Translations under genes and position numbers: made by a program
Shown here: piece by piece, positions 10,452 through 18,522 of the stretch
Layout: every line of letters starts with the position of its first letter
Position numbering within the stretch: the stretch's first letter is position 1
From: Amorphoplanes friuliensis DSM 7358
GTDB lineage: Bacteria; Actinomycetota; Actinomycetes; Mycobacteriales; Micromonosporaceae
Assembly (NCBI RefSeq): GCF_000494755.1
Contig: NC_022657.1
Coordinates: 6,362,001-6,426,000, forward strand
Direction of reading: 5' to 3'
Length of the DNA stretch: 64,000 nt
Notes under the pieces: model-generated
The model's input: only the letters and a program-made list of their open reading frames with translations
What the model was told of the DNA's origin: nothing
Databases searched by the model: none

Positions 10452-10868
10452 GTGACTCTGGTCATGGCTTCTCACCCCGGGGCGCCTCTGGAGGCGTTGC
10501 TCGTCCTGCTGGTCACCACCACCGGGACAGTGGTCGCCGCGCTCACCGCCGACGCGCTCTCCCACCTGGCCGTACACGGAAGGTTCCTCAACGGGCCGGA
10601 GCTGCGCCACGCGCTACGCGCCTCGCTGGGCTCCTTGGTGACGGTGGTGGCCCCGCTTGCTCTGCTCGGCGCTTCGGCTCTCGGCGCCTGGCCCGTCACC
10701 CCTGCGTTATGGATTTCCGCCGCCGTTCTGCTGGCAACGCTCGTGACTGTCGCCGCTATTGCTATACGCGGCGTCACAGTGCCGTGGTGGCAGCGAACGC
10801 TGTTTCTCACGGCTCTCGGTATTGCCGGCCTGATCGTCGTCTGGCTGCAGACACTCGCGCACGGATAA
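10452..10868 (+). CDS. small integral membrane protein, unknown function
   Basis: At least 138 residues with four likely membrane segments (about 8-29, 55-75, 83-101 and 115-134). No family is recognised. The only canonical in-frame start is GTG 10452, which has no ribosome-binding site, yet the frame is open from 10266. The upstream codons read like the protein (TDSLREGIYVTFTALSV just before the GTG would lengthen the first membrane helix). The true start may therefore lie near 10338, using a rare codon (ATC or CTG) after GGAG at 10323-10326. The micro-ORF and hydrolase follow on the same strand after 23 bp. Confidence 0.6.
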   Translation: MTLVMASHPGAPLEALLVLLVTTTGTVVAALTADALSHLAVHGRFLNGPELRHALRASLGSLVTVVAPLALLGASALGAWPVTPALWISAAVLLATLVTVAAIAIRGVTVPWWQRTLFLTALGIAGLIVVWLQTLAHG

Positions 10869-10891
10869 GCCTGCCTCATCCCAAGGAGACA

Positions 10892-10981
10892 ATGATGCTT
10901 TTCCCCGACCGCCTCATACCGGTGGACGACAATTCCGAACACGACACCGTCGCCTTCCTGCTCTCACCACAGTCGCGATGA
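10892..10981 (+). CDS. 29-residue micro-ORF coupled to a downstream hydrolase
   Basis: Two tandem ATGs (10892, 10895) follow a strong AAGGAG (10883-10888). The peptide (MMLFPDRLIPVDD start, LLSPQSR end) is acidic in the middle and has no recognised relatives. Its TGA overlaps the ATG of the next gene in an ATGA junction (10978-10981), the classic coupling arrangement, and that hydrolase has no good ribosome-binding site of its own. The micro-ORF is therefore probably translated and may act as a leader that sets hydrolase expression, or be a small peptide in its own right. It is too short for most gene callers. Confidence 0.6.
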   Translation: MMLFPDRLIPVDDNSEHDTVAFLLSPQSR

Positions 10982-11811
10982 CCGACCACGTCACCGTCGA
11001 GGGCGGCACGATCGCCTACGAGGTACACGGTTCGGGGCCCTTGGTCGTCCTCGCTCACGGCATGGGCGACAGCCGGGAGGCGTACCGGTTCGTCGCCCCG
11101 CGCCTGGTGGCCGCGGGTTACCGGGTCGCCGCCGTCGACGTGCGGGGATACGGCGAGTCGAGTGCACGATGGGCGTCCTACACCCGGACGGACATCGCGG
11201 GTGACCTGCTCGCGGTGATCCGCCGCCTCGGCCACCCGGCCGTACTCGTCGGCCACTCGGTGTCCGGCGGAGCCGCCACGATCGCCGCCGCCCGGGCTCC
11301 CGAGCTGATCAGCGGCATCATCGAACTGGCGCCCTTCACCCGCAAGCAGTCCGTCAAGCTGGGCGACCTGCGGATCCGCCGGTACCGCAAGGGTCTGCTC
11401 CGACTGCTGGGCACGGCGCTGCTCGGCAGCGTGCCCCTCTGGCGTGGCTATCTCGACGTCGCGTACCCGGGGAAGAGGCCGGCCGACTACGACGCCCGGC
11501 TCCACCGCATCGAGGCCATGCTGCGCGAACCGGGCCGGATGACAGCGATGCAGAAGATGGGCCGGTCCGCACCGGTCGACGCCGGGGTGGCGCTGCCGAA
11601 CGTGCGCTGTCCCGTGCTGGTCATCGAGGGCTCACTCGACCCCGACTGGGCCGACCCGCGTGCCGAGGGCGAGGCCATCGTCGCCGCGCTGCCGGCCGGA
11701 TCAGCCCGGCTCGAGGTGATCGACGGGGCCGGTCACTACCCCCACGTCCAGTACCCCGACGAGACCGCGACTCTCATGCTCGCCTTTCTGCGAGCGAACG
11801 CCGGCGCCTGA
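10978..11811 (+). CDS. alpha/beta-hydrolase
   Basis: A 277-residue alpha/beta-hydrolase fold enzyme. The oxyanion segment AHGMGDS, nucleophile elbow GHSVSGG (Ser94), acid Asp221 (EGSLDPDW) and His253 (GAGHYPH) give a complete triad. No signal peptide is seen, so it is cytosolic. Its start overlaps the stop of the 29-residue micro-ORF (ATGA). It is separated from the AraC gene by a strong hairpin at 11821-11860. The substrate class (ester, epoxide or lactone) cannot be told from motifs. Confidence 0.9.
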   Translation: MTDHVTVEGGTIAYEVHGSGPLVVLAHGMGDSREAYRFVAPRLVAAGYRVAAVDVRGYGESSARWASYTRTDIAGDLLAVIRRLGHPAVLVGHSVSGGAATIAAARAPELISGIIELAPFTRKQSVKLGDLRIRRYRKGLLRLLGTALLGSVPLWRGYLDVAYPGKRPADYDARLHRIEAMLREPGRMTAMQKMGRSAPVDAGVALPNVRCPVLVIEGSLDPDWADPRAEGEAIVAALPAGSARLEVIDGAGHYPHVQYPDETATLMLAFLRANAGA

Positions 11812-11820
11812 ATCCGAGGC

Positions 11821-11860
11821 GTGCGGGCGCACCCACCCAGTTGGTGGGTGCGCCCCGCAC
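11821..11860 (+). terminator. strong hairpin between hydrolase and AraC genes
   Basis: GGGCGCACCCACC (11825-11837) and GGTGGGTGCGCCC (11843-11855) pair perfectly over 13 bp around a 5-nt loop, and GTGC/GCAC extend the stem past a one-base bulge. It lies 9 bp after the hydrolase stop and 34 bp before the AraC start. There is no T-run, as is common for actinobacterial terminators. Confidence 0.75.
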
Positions 11861-11894
11861 TGCCGTACCGCTCCTACTGCCTAGCGAGGACCGC

Positions 11895-12443
11895 ATGACC
11901 GCCACTGATCCGGCAGGGAGAGCGCCGGAACTGCACCTGGAGAAGACGACCGGCAGTCCTCCCCCGCCGGACGAACATGTCCTGCGTGTCATGGTGGCCC
12001 GGCTGCAGCACCTGGCGGCCTCCACTCAAGCGGGCGACCTGTCCGCGACAACAGCCGCCGGCCTCCTCGCGGTCCACGTGCTCACCTGCCACGGGACCGC
12101 ACCGCCCCCGCCGCCGCGCCACGACGTCCGGGTGCAACGCGTCATCGAATTGCTCCACGCCAACGTGCACACCGCACTGAAGCTGGCCGACATCGCCGCC
12201 GTAGCGGGTCTCAGCCGCTTCCACCTTCTGCGGCTGTTCCAGCAACAGACCGGCGAGACGCCGGCCCGCTTCCACCTGCGGCTGCGCATCGAGCTGGGAC
12301 AGGGACTTCTGCGAACGACGCGCGTCAGCATCACCGAGATCGCCGGGCTCTGCGGATTTGTCGACCCGTCCCACTTCTCGAAGACGTTCCGGCGCCACAC
12401 CGGCATGTCCCCCTCGCGGTACCGGGCGGCCCTGCGTCAGTAG
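11895..12443 (+). CDS. AraC-family transcriptional regulator
   Basis: A 182-residue regulator with a C-terminal double helix-turn-helix of AraC type (about residues 80-180; LADIAAVAGLSRFHLLRLF and ITEIAGLCGFVDPSHFSKTFRR). The N-terminal 70 residues are short and carry no cupin domain, so any effector domain is minimal. ATG 11895 is preceded by GCGAGGA; the frame is open back to 11841. Its 3' end overlaps the convergent NTF2-like gene by 7 bp, an arrangement that often links an AraC regulator to its neighbour. Target unknown. Confidence 0.88.
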   Translation: MTATDPAGRAPELHLEKTTGSPPPPDEHVLRVMVARLQHLAASTQAGDLSATTAAGLLAVHVLTCHGTAPPPPPRHDVRVQRVIELLHANVHTALKLADIAAVAGLSRFHLLRLFQQQTGETPARFHLRLRIELGQGLLRTTRVSITEIAGLCGFVDPSHFSKTFRRHTGMSPSRYRAALRQ

Positions 12444-12871
12444 AGCTGCTGCGCGGCGTAGACCTGCTCCGGGACGCCGGACAGTTGCCGGGCGATCGAG
12501 GGCCTGTCGAGCACCACGTTGATCCAGTTGAACCGGCCGTCCTGGAAGCGGTAGATGGCGTACTCGATGAAGTTGATCTGCCGGCCGGTCGGCTCCAGGC
12601 CGAGCCACGGCTTCGCCGGCGTGCCGTGGTCGACCAGCCTTGCGATGAGCAGGTTACCGTCGATCACCAGCTCGTCGACCCACCAGAAGAAGTCGGGAAC
12701 GGCGTCGATGTTGCCCTGGATGACGGCGCAGTATTCGGCACGCGTGATCATCTGCTCGTTGAAATTGATCTCATCGTGGGTGAACTGGTCCATGTCGTCG
12801 AACCGTCGCTCGTTGATGGCCTGAATGTACCGGCCATAAAGTTCCCGCAGTTCATTTTCCGCAGCAGACAA
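12437..12871 (-). CDS. SnoaL-like / NTF2-fold protein
   Basis: A 144-residue NTF2-like protein of the SnoaL_2 type (helical N-terminus LRELYGRYIQAINERRFDDMDQF, then a curved sheet ending in FNWINVVLDR). Members are polyketide cyclases, ester cyclases, isomerases or ligand-binding proteins without catalysis, so no reaction is assigned. It is one of four NTF2-like genes in this window, each next to a transcriptional regulator. A palindrome GACATATGTC (12904-12913) lies 33 bp upstream and may be its operator. Confidence 0.82.
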   Translation of the reverse strand: MSAAENELRELYGRYIQAINERRFDDMDQFTHDEINFNEQMITRAEYCAVIQGNIDAVPDFFWWVDELVIDGNLLIARLVDHGTPAKPWLGLEPTGRQINFIEYAIYRFQDGRFNWINVVLDRPSIARQLSGVPEQVYAAQQLY

Positions 12872-13066
12872 GGATGCTCCCTAGGAAAGCGGGCATGTCA
12901 CCCGACATATGTCATGATCGATTTTCAGGTTAACGGCAAGGCCGGTGGACCAGCCAGTCGACGATTGCGGTGACGCAAGGCAGATATTGCGGAGGGGTGC
13001 GCCATTTCACCATTTCGTTCGAACCGCGATGATCACGATCCCCGGATGGAGAACTAGAGTCGGGGA
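12872..13066. promoter_or_regulatory. divergent promoter region with GACATATGTC palindrome
   Basis: The 195 bp between the divergent NTF2-like and MFS genes hold a perfect 10-bp palindrome GACATATGTC (12904-12913) and lower GC from 12896 to 12935. No coding sequence is seen. Confidence 0.45.
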
Positions 13067-14299
13067 ATGTCCGAGCACCGCCCTCTTCCGCTGTGGGCGG
13101 GACGCACGGCCGCCCTGCTGGGCATCGCGCTCGTCGCCCTCACCCTGCGCCAGGCCGTTGCGGCGATCTCGCCCATCCTCGGCGAGATCCGGGTGGACAT
13201 CCCGATATCGAGCATCGGCGTCGGGCTGCTCGGCACGTTGCCACCGATCCTGCTCGCGGCATCCGGGTTCGTCGCGCCGCGCGTGGCCCGCGGCATCGGC
13301 CTCGACGGCGGCATCCTGCTCGCGTTGCTGCTCATGACCCTCGGCCATCTTGTGCGTGCCTTCGCCCCGGGCTTCGCGGTGCTGCTCGCCGGCAGCGTGG
13401 TCGCCCTCGCCGGTACGGGTATCGGCAACGTGTTGCTGCCGCCGATCGTGCGGCGCTACTTCCCCGACCGGGTGGCGCTGCTGACCGCCGTCTACGTCTG
13501 CATCGTGGGCGTGAGCACGGCCGTGCCCGCCGCGCTCGCCGCTCCGGTCGCCGAGCGGATCGGCTGGCGGTTCTCGCTCGGCATGTGGTCGCTGACCTCC
13601 GCGGTCGCGCTCGTCCCGTGGCTCCTGCTCATCGTGCGGGAGCGCCGCCGGCGGCTCTCCGACGACCTCGCCGCCGAATCTGCGCCCACCACCCTGGTCG
13701 CACGACTGTGGCGGTCACGCGTGGCCCTGTCGATCACCGTTGTGTTCTCGACCAGCACGATCTGCACCTACGCGGCGTTCGCGTGGCTGCCCGAGATCCT
13801 CGGCGACATCGCCGGCTCGACGCCGACCGAGGCCGGTGTGCTGCTCGCCGTCACCGGCATCGTCAGCGTGCCCGGCGCACTCATCGCCCCGCTGCTCGTC
13901 GCGCGGCTGCGCAATGTCGGCTGGCTCATCGCCGCCGGTGTCGCGAGCTTCGTGGTCGGCTACCTCGGCCTCCTGCTGGCGCCCGCAACGCTCACCCTGC
14001 TCTGGGTTCTGCTCATCGGGTCGGGATCGATCCTGTTCCCGGTCAGCCTGGTGCTCATCAACGTCCGCACCCGGACCCAGGGCGGCACCGTCGCGCTGAG
14101 CGGCTTCTCCCAGGGAGTCGCGTACGCGCTCGGCGCGCTCGGTCCGCTGATCGTCGGGCTGCTGCACGACGCGAGCGGCGGGTGGACCCTGCCGCTGCTG
14201 TTCCTGCTCGCTGTCGCGCTGGTGGCCACCGTTCCGGCGATCACCCTCGCCAGGCCCGCGTTCGTCGAGGACCAGCTCGGCCAATCGAAGGTCCGCTAG
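13067..14299 (+). CDS. MFS transporter, CynX/NimT-like
   Basis: A 410-residue major facilitator with about 12 hydrophobic helices. The opening LTLRQAVAAISPILGEI and the ARGIGLDGGILLALLLMTLGH loop fit the cyanate/nitroimidazole-permease-like (CynX/NimT) group. Members export or import small organic anions and drugs. The loop near residue 195 (RERRRRLSDDLAAES) is the cytoplasmic central linker. It stands alone on this strand, divergent from an NTF2-like gene. Substrate not predictable. Confidence 0.87.
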   Translation: MSEHRPLPLWAGRTAALLGIALVALTLRQAVAAISPILGEIRVDIPISSIGVGLLGTLPPILLAASGFVAPRVARGIGLDGGILLALLLMTLGHLVRAFAPGFAVLLAGSVVALAGTGIGNVLLPPIVRRYFPDRVALLTAVYVCIVGVSTAVPAALAAPVAERIGWRFSLGMWSLTSAVALVPWLLLIVRERRRRLSDDLAAESAPTTLVARLWRSRVALSITVVFSTSTICTYAAFAWLPEILGDIAGSTPTEAGVLLAVTGIVSVPGALIAPLLVARLRNVGWLIAAGVASFVVGYLGLLLAPATLTLLWVLLIGSGSILFPVSLVLINVRTRTQGGTVALSGFSQGVAYALGALGPLIVGLLHDASGGWTLPLLFLLAVALVATVPAITLARPAFVEDQLGQSKVR

Positions 14300-14792
14300 T
14301 GCCGTGACCATCAACGTTCACGGTGTTGACTGACACGCCGTCGGCCTGGTTCAGGCGGACGAGAACACGATCCATCCGCCCACAGGCCGGCTCCGGCTGG
14401 GCGCCCAAGAATCACCCACGGCGGCTGCCGGCGAACTATCACAAGCTGCAGGGTGTCCGGCAGTTCCCTGGCTGCTATTCGGTCGGCGACGACCAACTCT
14501 GGGGCGTCGTGCACCGCCGCCCAACGCCGCGAAGGTGCCCGCATCCGCAGCGAAGGACAACGCCGATGGGGCCGATCCACCGCTCGAGCGGCCTGACTGA
14601 TTATCTCCAGGCCTTCGGGGCTCTGGCGCACATTCCGTGAACGGTCTCAGCGGCTCAGCCGGAGTGGTCGACGGGTGCCTCGTCCGCACTCGGGCCAGAC
14701 TTCAGCCACAAAGCGTCATCGGAGTACGGGAAGATCATCTCCTCAGATGCCCGATAGGTGGCCCTCCGCCGGGTGCGGTACCGTGCCGCCTC
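14300..14792. other. intergenic region without a convincing gene
   Basis: About 490 bp. A 105-residue open frame at 14323-14640 (+) and a similar-sized one on the other strand are rich in Arg and Pro, lack ribosome-binding sites and match nothing I recognise. The stretch from 14430 to 14520 on the + strand (ANYHKLQGVRQF...DDQLWGVV) has some protein-like character and may be a decayed gene. Confidence 0.4.
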
Positions 14793-15458
14793 GTGAATGC
14801 CTTGTTACGACGGTTCGTCGGGCTCCTCGAAGCCGACCTGGCAGCCGCCGGCTTTGTCCGCCGCGGGCCGGTATTCCGGTATTTCGACCCCGAGGGCAAC
14901 GGCATCGCGCTCAACATCCAGCGCACCACCGCGCTGCAGGGAGAGGTCGCGTTTTTCATCAACGTCGGAGTACTGCTCGCCCCTCACCTCCGCTACTACT
15001 TCGGCGAAGACGATGCGCGCCGTGACGCCATGCCACACCACAGCGTCTGGAACCATCGCCTGGTGGCGACCGACGACACCGCCGAGCTTCCCGACCACAC
15101 GTTCACACTGTCCACGGAAGCCGACGTGGAATACGCCGCCACCATCGTGCGGGTCTGGCTGGCGAAGAACCTGCCCGGCATGAAGACCTGGCTGGGTGAC
15201 ACCGACGCGATGCTCGCCGCCGCCGAGGCTGACCGCGAACGCGCCGCCCGAGCCCGCACCGAACAACTCGCCTCCGGGCGGTGGAAGTCCGGCGCCTGGC
15301 CGGAGGGGCGTTGGAGCACACGCCTCATCGCCGCTTACCGGCACGCCGAACGCGGCGACGTTGACGCAGTCATGGATTTTCCGCACTCCGATCCCGACAG
15401 TGTGGGCGCCGACATAGTGGCACTCGCCAGAAGGCGTGCCGCCGAGCGGAAGAGGTGA
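14793..15458 (+). CDS. DUF4304-like protein
   Basis: A 221-residue protein from GTG 14793; the frame is open upstream but not coding in character. The N-terminal half (LLRRFVGLLEADLAAAGFVRRGPVFRYF, then NIQRT..FFINVGV) follows the DUF4304 pattern of a helix followed by a sheet. The C-terminal half is a charged helical region (AAAEADRERAARARTEQL). Its TGA overlaps the GTG of the next gene (15455-15458), so the two are translationally coupled. DUF4304 proteins have no assigned biochemistry; many sit near polymorphic-toxin or immunity loci, but no toxin is seen here. Confidence 0.68.
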   Translation: MNALLRRFVGLLEADLAAAGFVRRGPVFRYFDPEGNGIALNIQRTTALQGEVAFFINVGVLLAPHLRYYFGEDDARRDAMPHHSVWNHRLVATDDTAELPDHTFTLSTEADVEYAATIVRVWLAKNLPGMKTWLGDTDAMLAAAEADRERAARARTEQLASGRWKSGAWPEGRWSTRLIAAYRHAERGDVDAVMDFPHSDPDSVGADIVALARRRAAERKR

Positions 15459-15961
15459 CCGTGGGCTACTCAGGTCTTGTCATCATCGCGCGCAGCGGCG
15501 ACACGCGGCTCGACGAGCTGGCGTGTGTCGACGACCTGTTCGTTGCCGTGACCGACAACGTGCGGGCGTGTGGTTGGCGGATCGGGTTCCTCGGCCCGGT
15601 CGACGACTCCTCGGAAGGCGACCTGGCGGCCGACCTCGCGCTGGAGACGGCGGCACCGGCTATCGCGCTGTCAGTCTTTGACAGCGACTGTGCCTGGGCC
15701 ACGGCGGCCGATCCCTCCGGCAGCACCGTCGCATTCCACCTCAATGAGGAGATCGTCCGGATCCTCGCCGCCGACGACGGCGAGGACTTCGAGCCGCTCA
15801 ACAGCCAAGCCCTCGCCGGGCTACTGGTGTGGGTCGAGAAGGCCGGCCTCGTCACCAGCCCCGATCGGCTCGCGGCCGCACTAGAGGAGCGCCCCGGGCC
15901 GTTCGGCGACGGAATTTACGCATTCGCCGAGGCCCTCGGCATCGCGGAACTCCCGGAGTAG
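15455..15961 (+). CDS. hypothetical protein coupled to the DUF4304-like gene
   Basis: A 168-residue acidic protein, start GTG 15455 (overlapping the previous TGA) or GTG 15461. No family recognised. It shows an alternating strand/helix pattern with conserved-looking blocks YSGLVIIARSGD and NSQALAGLLVWVEKAGL, no membrane segment and no signal peptide. Codon use is like its neighbours, so it is very likely real. Pairing with DUF4304 suggests a two-component unit of unknown role. Confidence 0.7.
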   Translation: MTVGYSGLVIIARSGDTRLDELACVDDLFVAVTDNVRACGWRIGFLGPVDDSSEGDLAADLALETAAPAIALSVFDSDCAWATAADPSGSTVAFHLNEEIVRILAADDGEDFEPLNSQALAGLLVWVEKAGLVTSPDRLAAALEERPGPFGDGIYAFAEALGIAELPE

Positions 15962-16438
15962 CCGCATGACACCTCGCCCCCGGGCCATTGAACGTGTCGA
16001 TAAAACATGCACGGCTAGCGCTCGCCGGCCTGACGCGTCAGCCGTCGACTGCACTGGCCAGCCGTCGAGATCATTCACAGACTCTGCGCCAGAGCCGAGT
16101 GCCAATACCAGATGTCGCCGAGTTTCGGCGCCAGCAAGATCTCACCGATCTCGATGTCCCCGAGTTCGGGAGCCGCGTCTGGGCGGAGCCGTGAGCCCTG
16201 TCGTCGACCAGCTGACAACGTACGCCCGGTGAGGGTTCGACCGGCGAGACGCGCCTTGACTGCGGCAGGAGAGTGCGTTTCGTCCGACCTTCATCGGTGC
16301 GCTGCGAGCTCCACGACACCGCGATATGGCGGCGTTCGGTGGACTGCGGTGTCTGCCCAAGAGGCGCACGTCTCGATGAGACTGGTCTGGTAGTCGTCAC
16401 CCTTAACGGAACTGCCTCAGCTGACGTACCATCATTCG
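15962..16438. other. no gene recognised; possible decayed sequence
   Basis: About 480 bp with broken frames in all phases and patchy lower GC. A short frame ending at 16194 (EFRRQQDLTDLDVPEFGSRVWAEP) looks like a protein C-terminus but has no credible start. I regard the stretch as degraded. Confidence 0.4.
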
Positions 16439-16888
16439 ATGGGTCTCGATACATTGCCCGGCTGGACGGACGGCTGGGCCGCCGACTGGCCGGGCGGGGG
16501 TCACTGGCTGGCATGGTGCGGATTCCTGCTGTGGCCATGGGCGCTCTACAGCCTGCGAGTTGTATCTCTGTACTTGACAGCGATATTGCGATGCATGTTC
16601 GACCCCATGTACGCGGTTGCCCTGGACCCGTTTCCGATGAAGTGGATTCTTCCTGCACTGGCAGTTCCGGTGGTTCTTACCTGGGCGTTGCCGCCATTCT
16701 GGAGCCGGCCAGCGTTGTTTGTCGTGCAAGCAATGCTATTGTTCGCTGGAACACTGCAAAATCCGCTGGCGCGCTATTGGCGCAGCCGACTGCCAGCCGT
16801 CCAATCTGAGATACGACACCGACGCGCCCTTGATCGCCACCGCGACCTTGATCGTCAACGCGGCCCTTCCGGCGACTCGGATTTGTGA
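16439..16888 (+). CDS. putative small membrane protein
   Basis: A 149-residue frame starting ATG 16439 with a tryptophan-rich N-terminus and three likely membrane helices (about 22-50, 68-90 and 93-108), then a charged tail (RALDRHRDLDRQRG) that may be out-of-frame read-through. GC is lower than in the neighbouring genes. No relatives recognised and no strong ribosome-binding site, so it may be real, horizontally acquired, or a remnant. Confidence 0.4.
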   Translation: MGLDTLPGWTDGWAADWPGGGHWLAWCGFLLWPWALYSLRVVSLYLTAILRCMFDPMYAVALDPFPMKWILPALAVPVVLTWALPPFWSRPALFVVQAMLLFAGTLQNPLARYWRSRLPAVQSEIRHRRALDRHRDLDRQRGPSGDSDL

Positions 16889-17262
16889 CGCTAGCAAAGC
16901 TCGTGGCACGGCCCGCTGTATCGATTTGATCAGCGCGAGCAGGTGAGGATCGGTCTTGTTCGGTTAAACGCGACAAGGCGTGGACTTTCAAAGATGGCCT
17001 GTGCGAGTTAACAAACCGGAACCCTGCCATCACCCAGGATTAGCGCTTGATGTGCGCGAACAGCTGGGCACCCGGCGGTAGCAACGTGGCGCCGAACGTC
17101 GCGAACATCTGGCGCTCAAACTCGGTTCTGTCCCGCAAAGAGTGATCGATGTTTATCGTGGCGGACTGCCTGTGTTCCGCAGCTTGGCAGTGAGCAACTG
17201 GCGGATTTCGCGTCCGTGAAGGTCGGCACCACGGACCCGATGATGGTGTTCTGACGCTATGG
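16889..17262. other. no gene recognised, AT-richer than average
   Basis: About 370 bp with no sustained frame of coding character. GC falls between 16930 and 17060. Nothing regulatory stands out. Confidence 0.4.
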
Positions 17263-17799
17263 CTAGGCGTCGATGAGCGTGGCGGCCCAGGGTTCGGCTA
17301 CGTCGGCGAGGCCGAGCATGGTGATGACGTTGTCGAGCATGCCGGCGGCGAACCACTGCCGGACCGCCTCGTCGTCACCGTCCAACAGCTTCCGGACGAT
17401 CGTCACCTGCTGGGCGTAACACGTGCGGACCGCATCGCGAATGACCGGTTCGTCGGTGGCACAGTTGGCGTGCATCAGGAAGCGCAGGACGTCACCGTCG
17501 GTGATGAGCGTGCTGTACGCGGCTCGCAGTGCTTGCGGCGGGCTCATCGTGGTGTCGGCGGCCTTGGCGGCGGTGAGCGTTTCGGTCAGCAGGCCGCCGA
17601 CGTGCGTGACCGCAGCAGCGAAGATCGCCTGCTTGTTGGCGAAGAGCCGGTAGAGGTAGGGCTGCGAGATGCCGGCGCGCTCGGCGATCTCGTTCGTGGT
17701 CGTACCGTAAAAGCCTCTCCGCGCGAAACAGCTCACCGCCGCGTCCACGACGTGCTGACGGCGTTCATCGCTCTTCGTGGTCGTCCCGGCGGCAGGCAT
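17263..17799 (-). CDS. TetR-family transcriptional regulator
   Basis: A 178-residue TetR protein. The HTH (VVDAAVSCFARRGFYGTTTNEIAERAGISQPYLYRLF) is complete at residues 15-60; the C-terminal ligand domain is somewhat short. It lies 45 bp downstream of an NTF2-like gene on the same strand and is probably co-transcribed with it. A 20-bp interrupted palindrome in front of that gene (18336-18355) is the likely operator for this regulator. Confidence 0.9.
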   Translation of the reverse strand: MPAAGTTTKSDERRQHVVDAAVSCFARRGFYGTTTNEIAERAGISQPYLYRLFANKQAIFAAAVTHVGGLLTETLTAAKAADTTMSPPQALRAAYSTLITDGDVLRFLMHANCATDEPVIRDAVRTCYAQQVTIVRKLLDGDDEAVRQWFAAGMLDNVITMLGLADVAEPWAATLIDA

Positions 17800-17844
17800 G
17801 GTGTCAGCCTATCCACGGCACCTGGACCGCCGGTTCGCTCCGTT

Positions 17845-18315
17845 TCAGCTACCGAAAGAGCCGGCTACACCCACGGTTCCGGTTGCCTCGGGGTCGCTGG
17901 TTGTCAGCGCGTCAACGGCGGCCAGAGGGTTCCAGTAGTCGTCGTATCGAGTGATCAGCCCGTCGGCGTCGGTCTGCACGATCCCGAAGCAGTCCTGGTG
18001 AAAATGCTTCCCGGTGGGCGTCGCCGTCCCGTCCAGCGTCCACAACGCCACCGCGATCTGCGGGCTCGTAGTCGCGATGTAGCGCAGATTCACGGCCTGC
18101 ACGTCGAAGGTGGCTACGAAGTTCCGCATGTGCGTGACAAGGGCTTCACGCCCATGCAGTTCGGAGGCCATCCCGGCCGGCGCAAACGGAAACGTGAACG
18201 TGGCGTCGGCGGTGTACAGCTCAGCCCAGGCGTCCAGCCTGCCGGTGGTCAGAAGCCGCAGGTGGTCGGCCACCGCGTGCTGTGCCGGGGAGCGGTTCTC
18301 GGTCGTCTCGGTCAT
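17845..18315 (-). CDS. SnoaL-like / NTF2-fold protein
   Basis: A 156-residue NTF2-like protein (ADHLRLLTTGRLDAWAELYTADATFTFPF opening; LITRYDDYWNPLA near the end), of the SnoaL_2 or dehydratase-like type. The DYWNP segment is typical of small isomerase or lyase members. First gene of a two-gene unit with TetR (17263-17799). Function as enzyme or binding protein is not resolved. Confidence 0.83.
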   Translation of the reverse strand: MTETTENRSPAQHAVADHLRLLTTGRLDAWAELYTADATFTFPFAPAGMASELHGREALVTHMRNFVATFDVQAVNLRYIATTSPQIAVALWTLDGTATPTGKHFHQDCFGIVQTDADGLITRYDDYWNPLAAVDALTTSDPEATGTVGVAGSFGS

Positions 18316-18335
18316 GTTCCCACCCTAGCGATCAA

Positions 18336-18355
18336 GTTAGTGGTCGACCTATAAC
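18336..18355. promoter_or_regulatory. 20-bp interrupted palindrome, likely TetR operator
   Basis: GTTA-GT-GGTCGACC-TA-TAAC: perfect 8-bp core and perfect 4-bp outer arms separated by unmatched dinucleotides. It begins 20 bp upstream of the NTF2-like start codon, in a low-GC patch that should contain the promoter. The TetR of the same unit is the obvious binder. Confidence 0.6.
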
Positions 18356-18522
18356 AGATCTGGTGAGAAGGATCGCGCCCGGTGCGGTTGTCCGATGACA
18401 CCCATCCCTGCTCTGCATCCGGGACGGTCAGGGCAACCTGGCCACCACGTCTCGAGACCGCATCTGGCCGGCACCCCGCGCCGACCGGTCCCGCCAGGTC
18501 ACCGTCCGCACGAACCGGCGCA

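Noticed and set aside
14323..14640. A 105-residue protein after the CynX-type transporter
   Set aside because: No ribosome-binding site, Arg/Pro-rich composition and no relatives; treated as non-coding or decayed.
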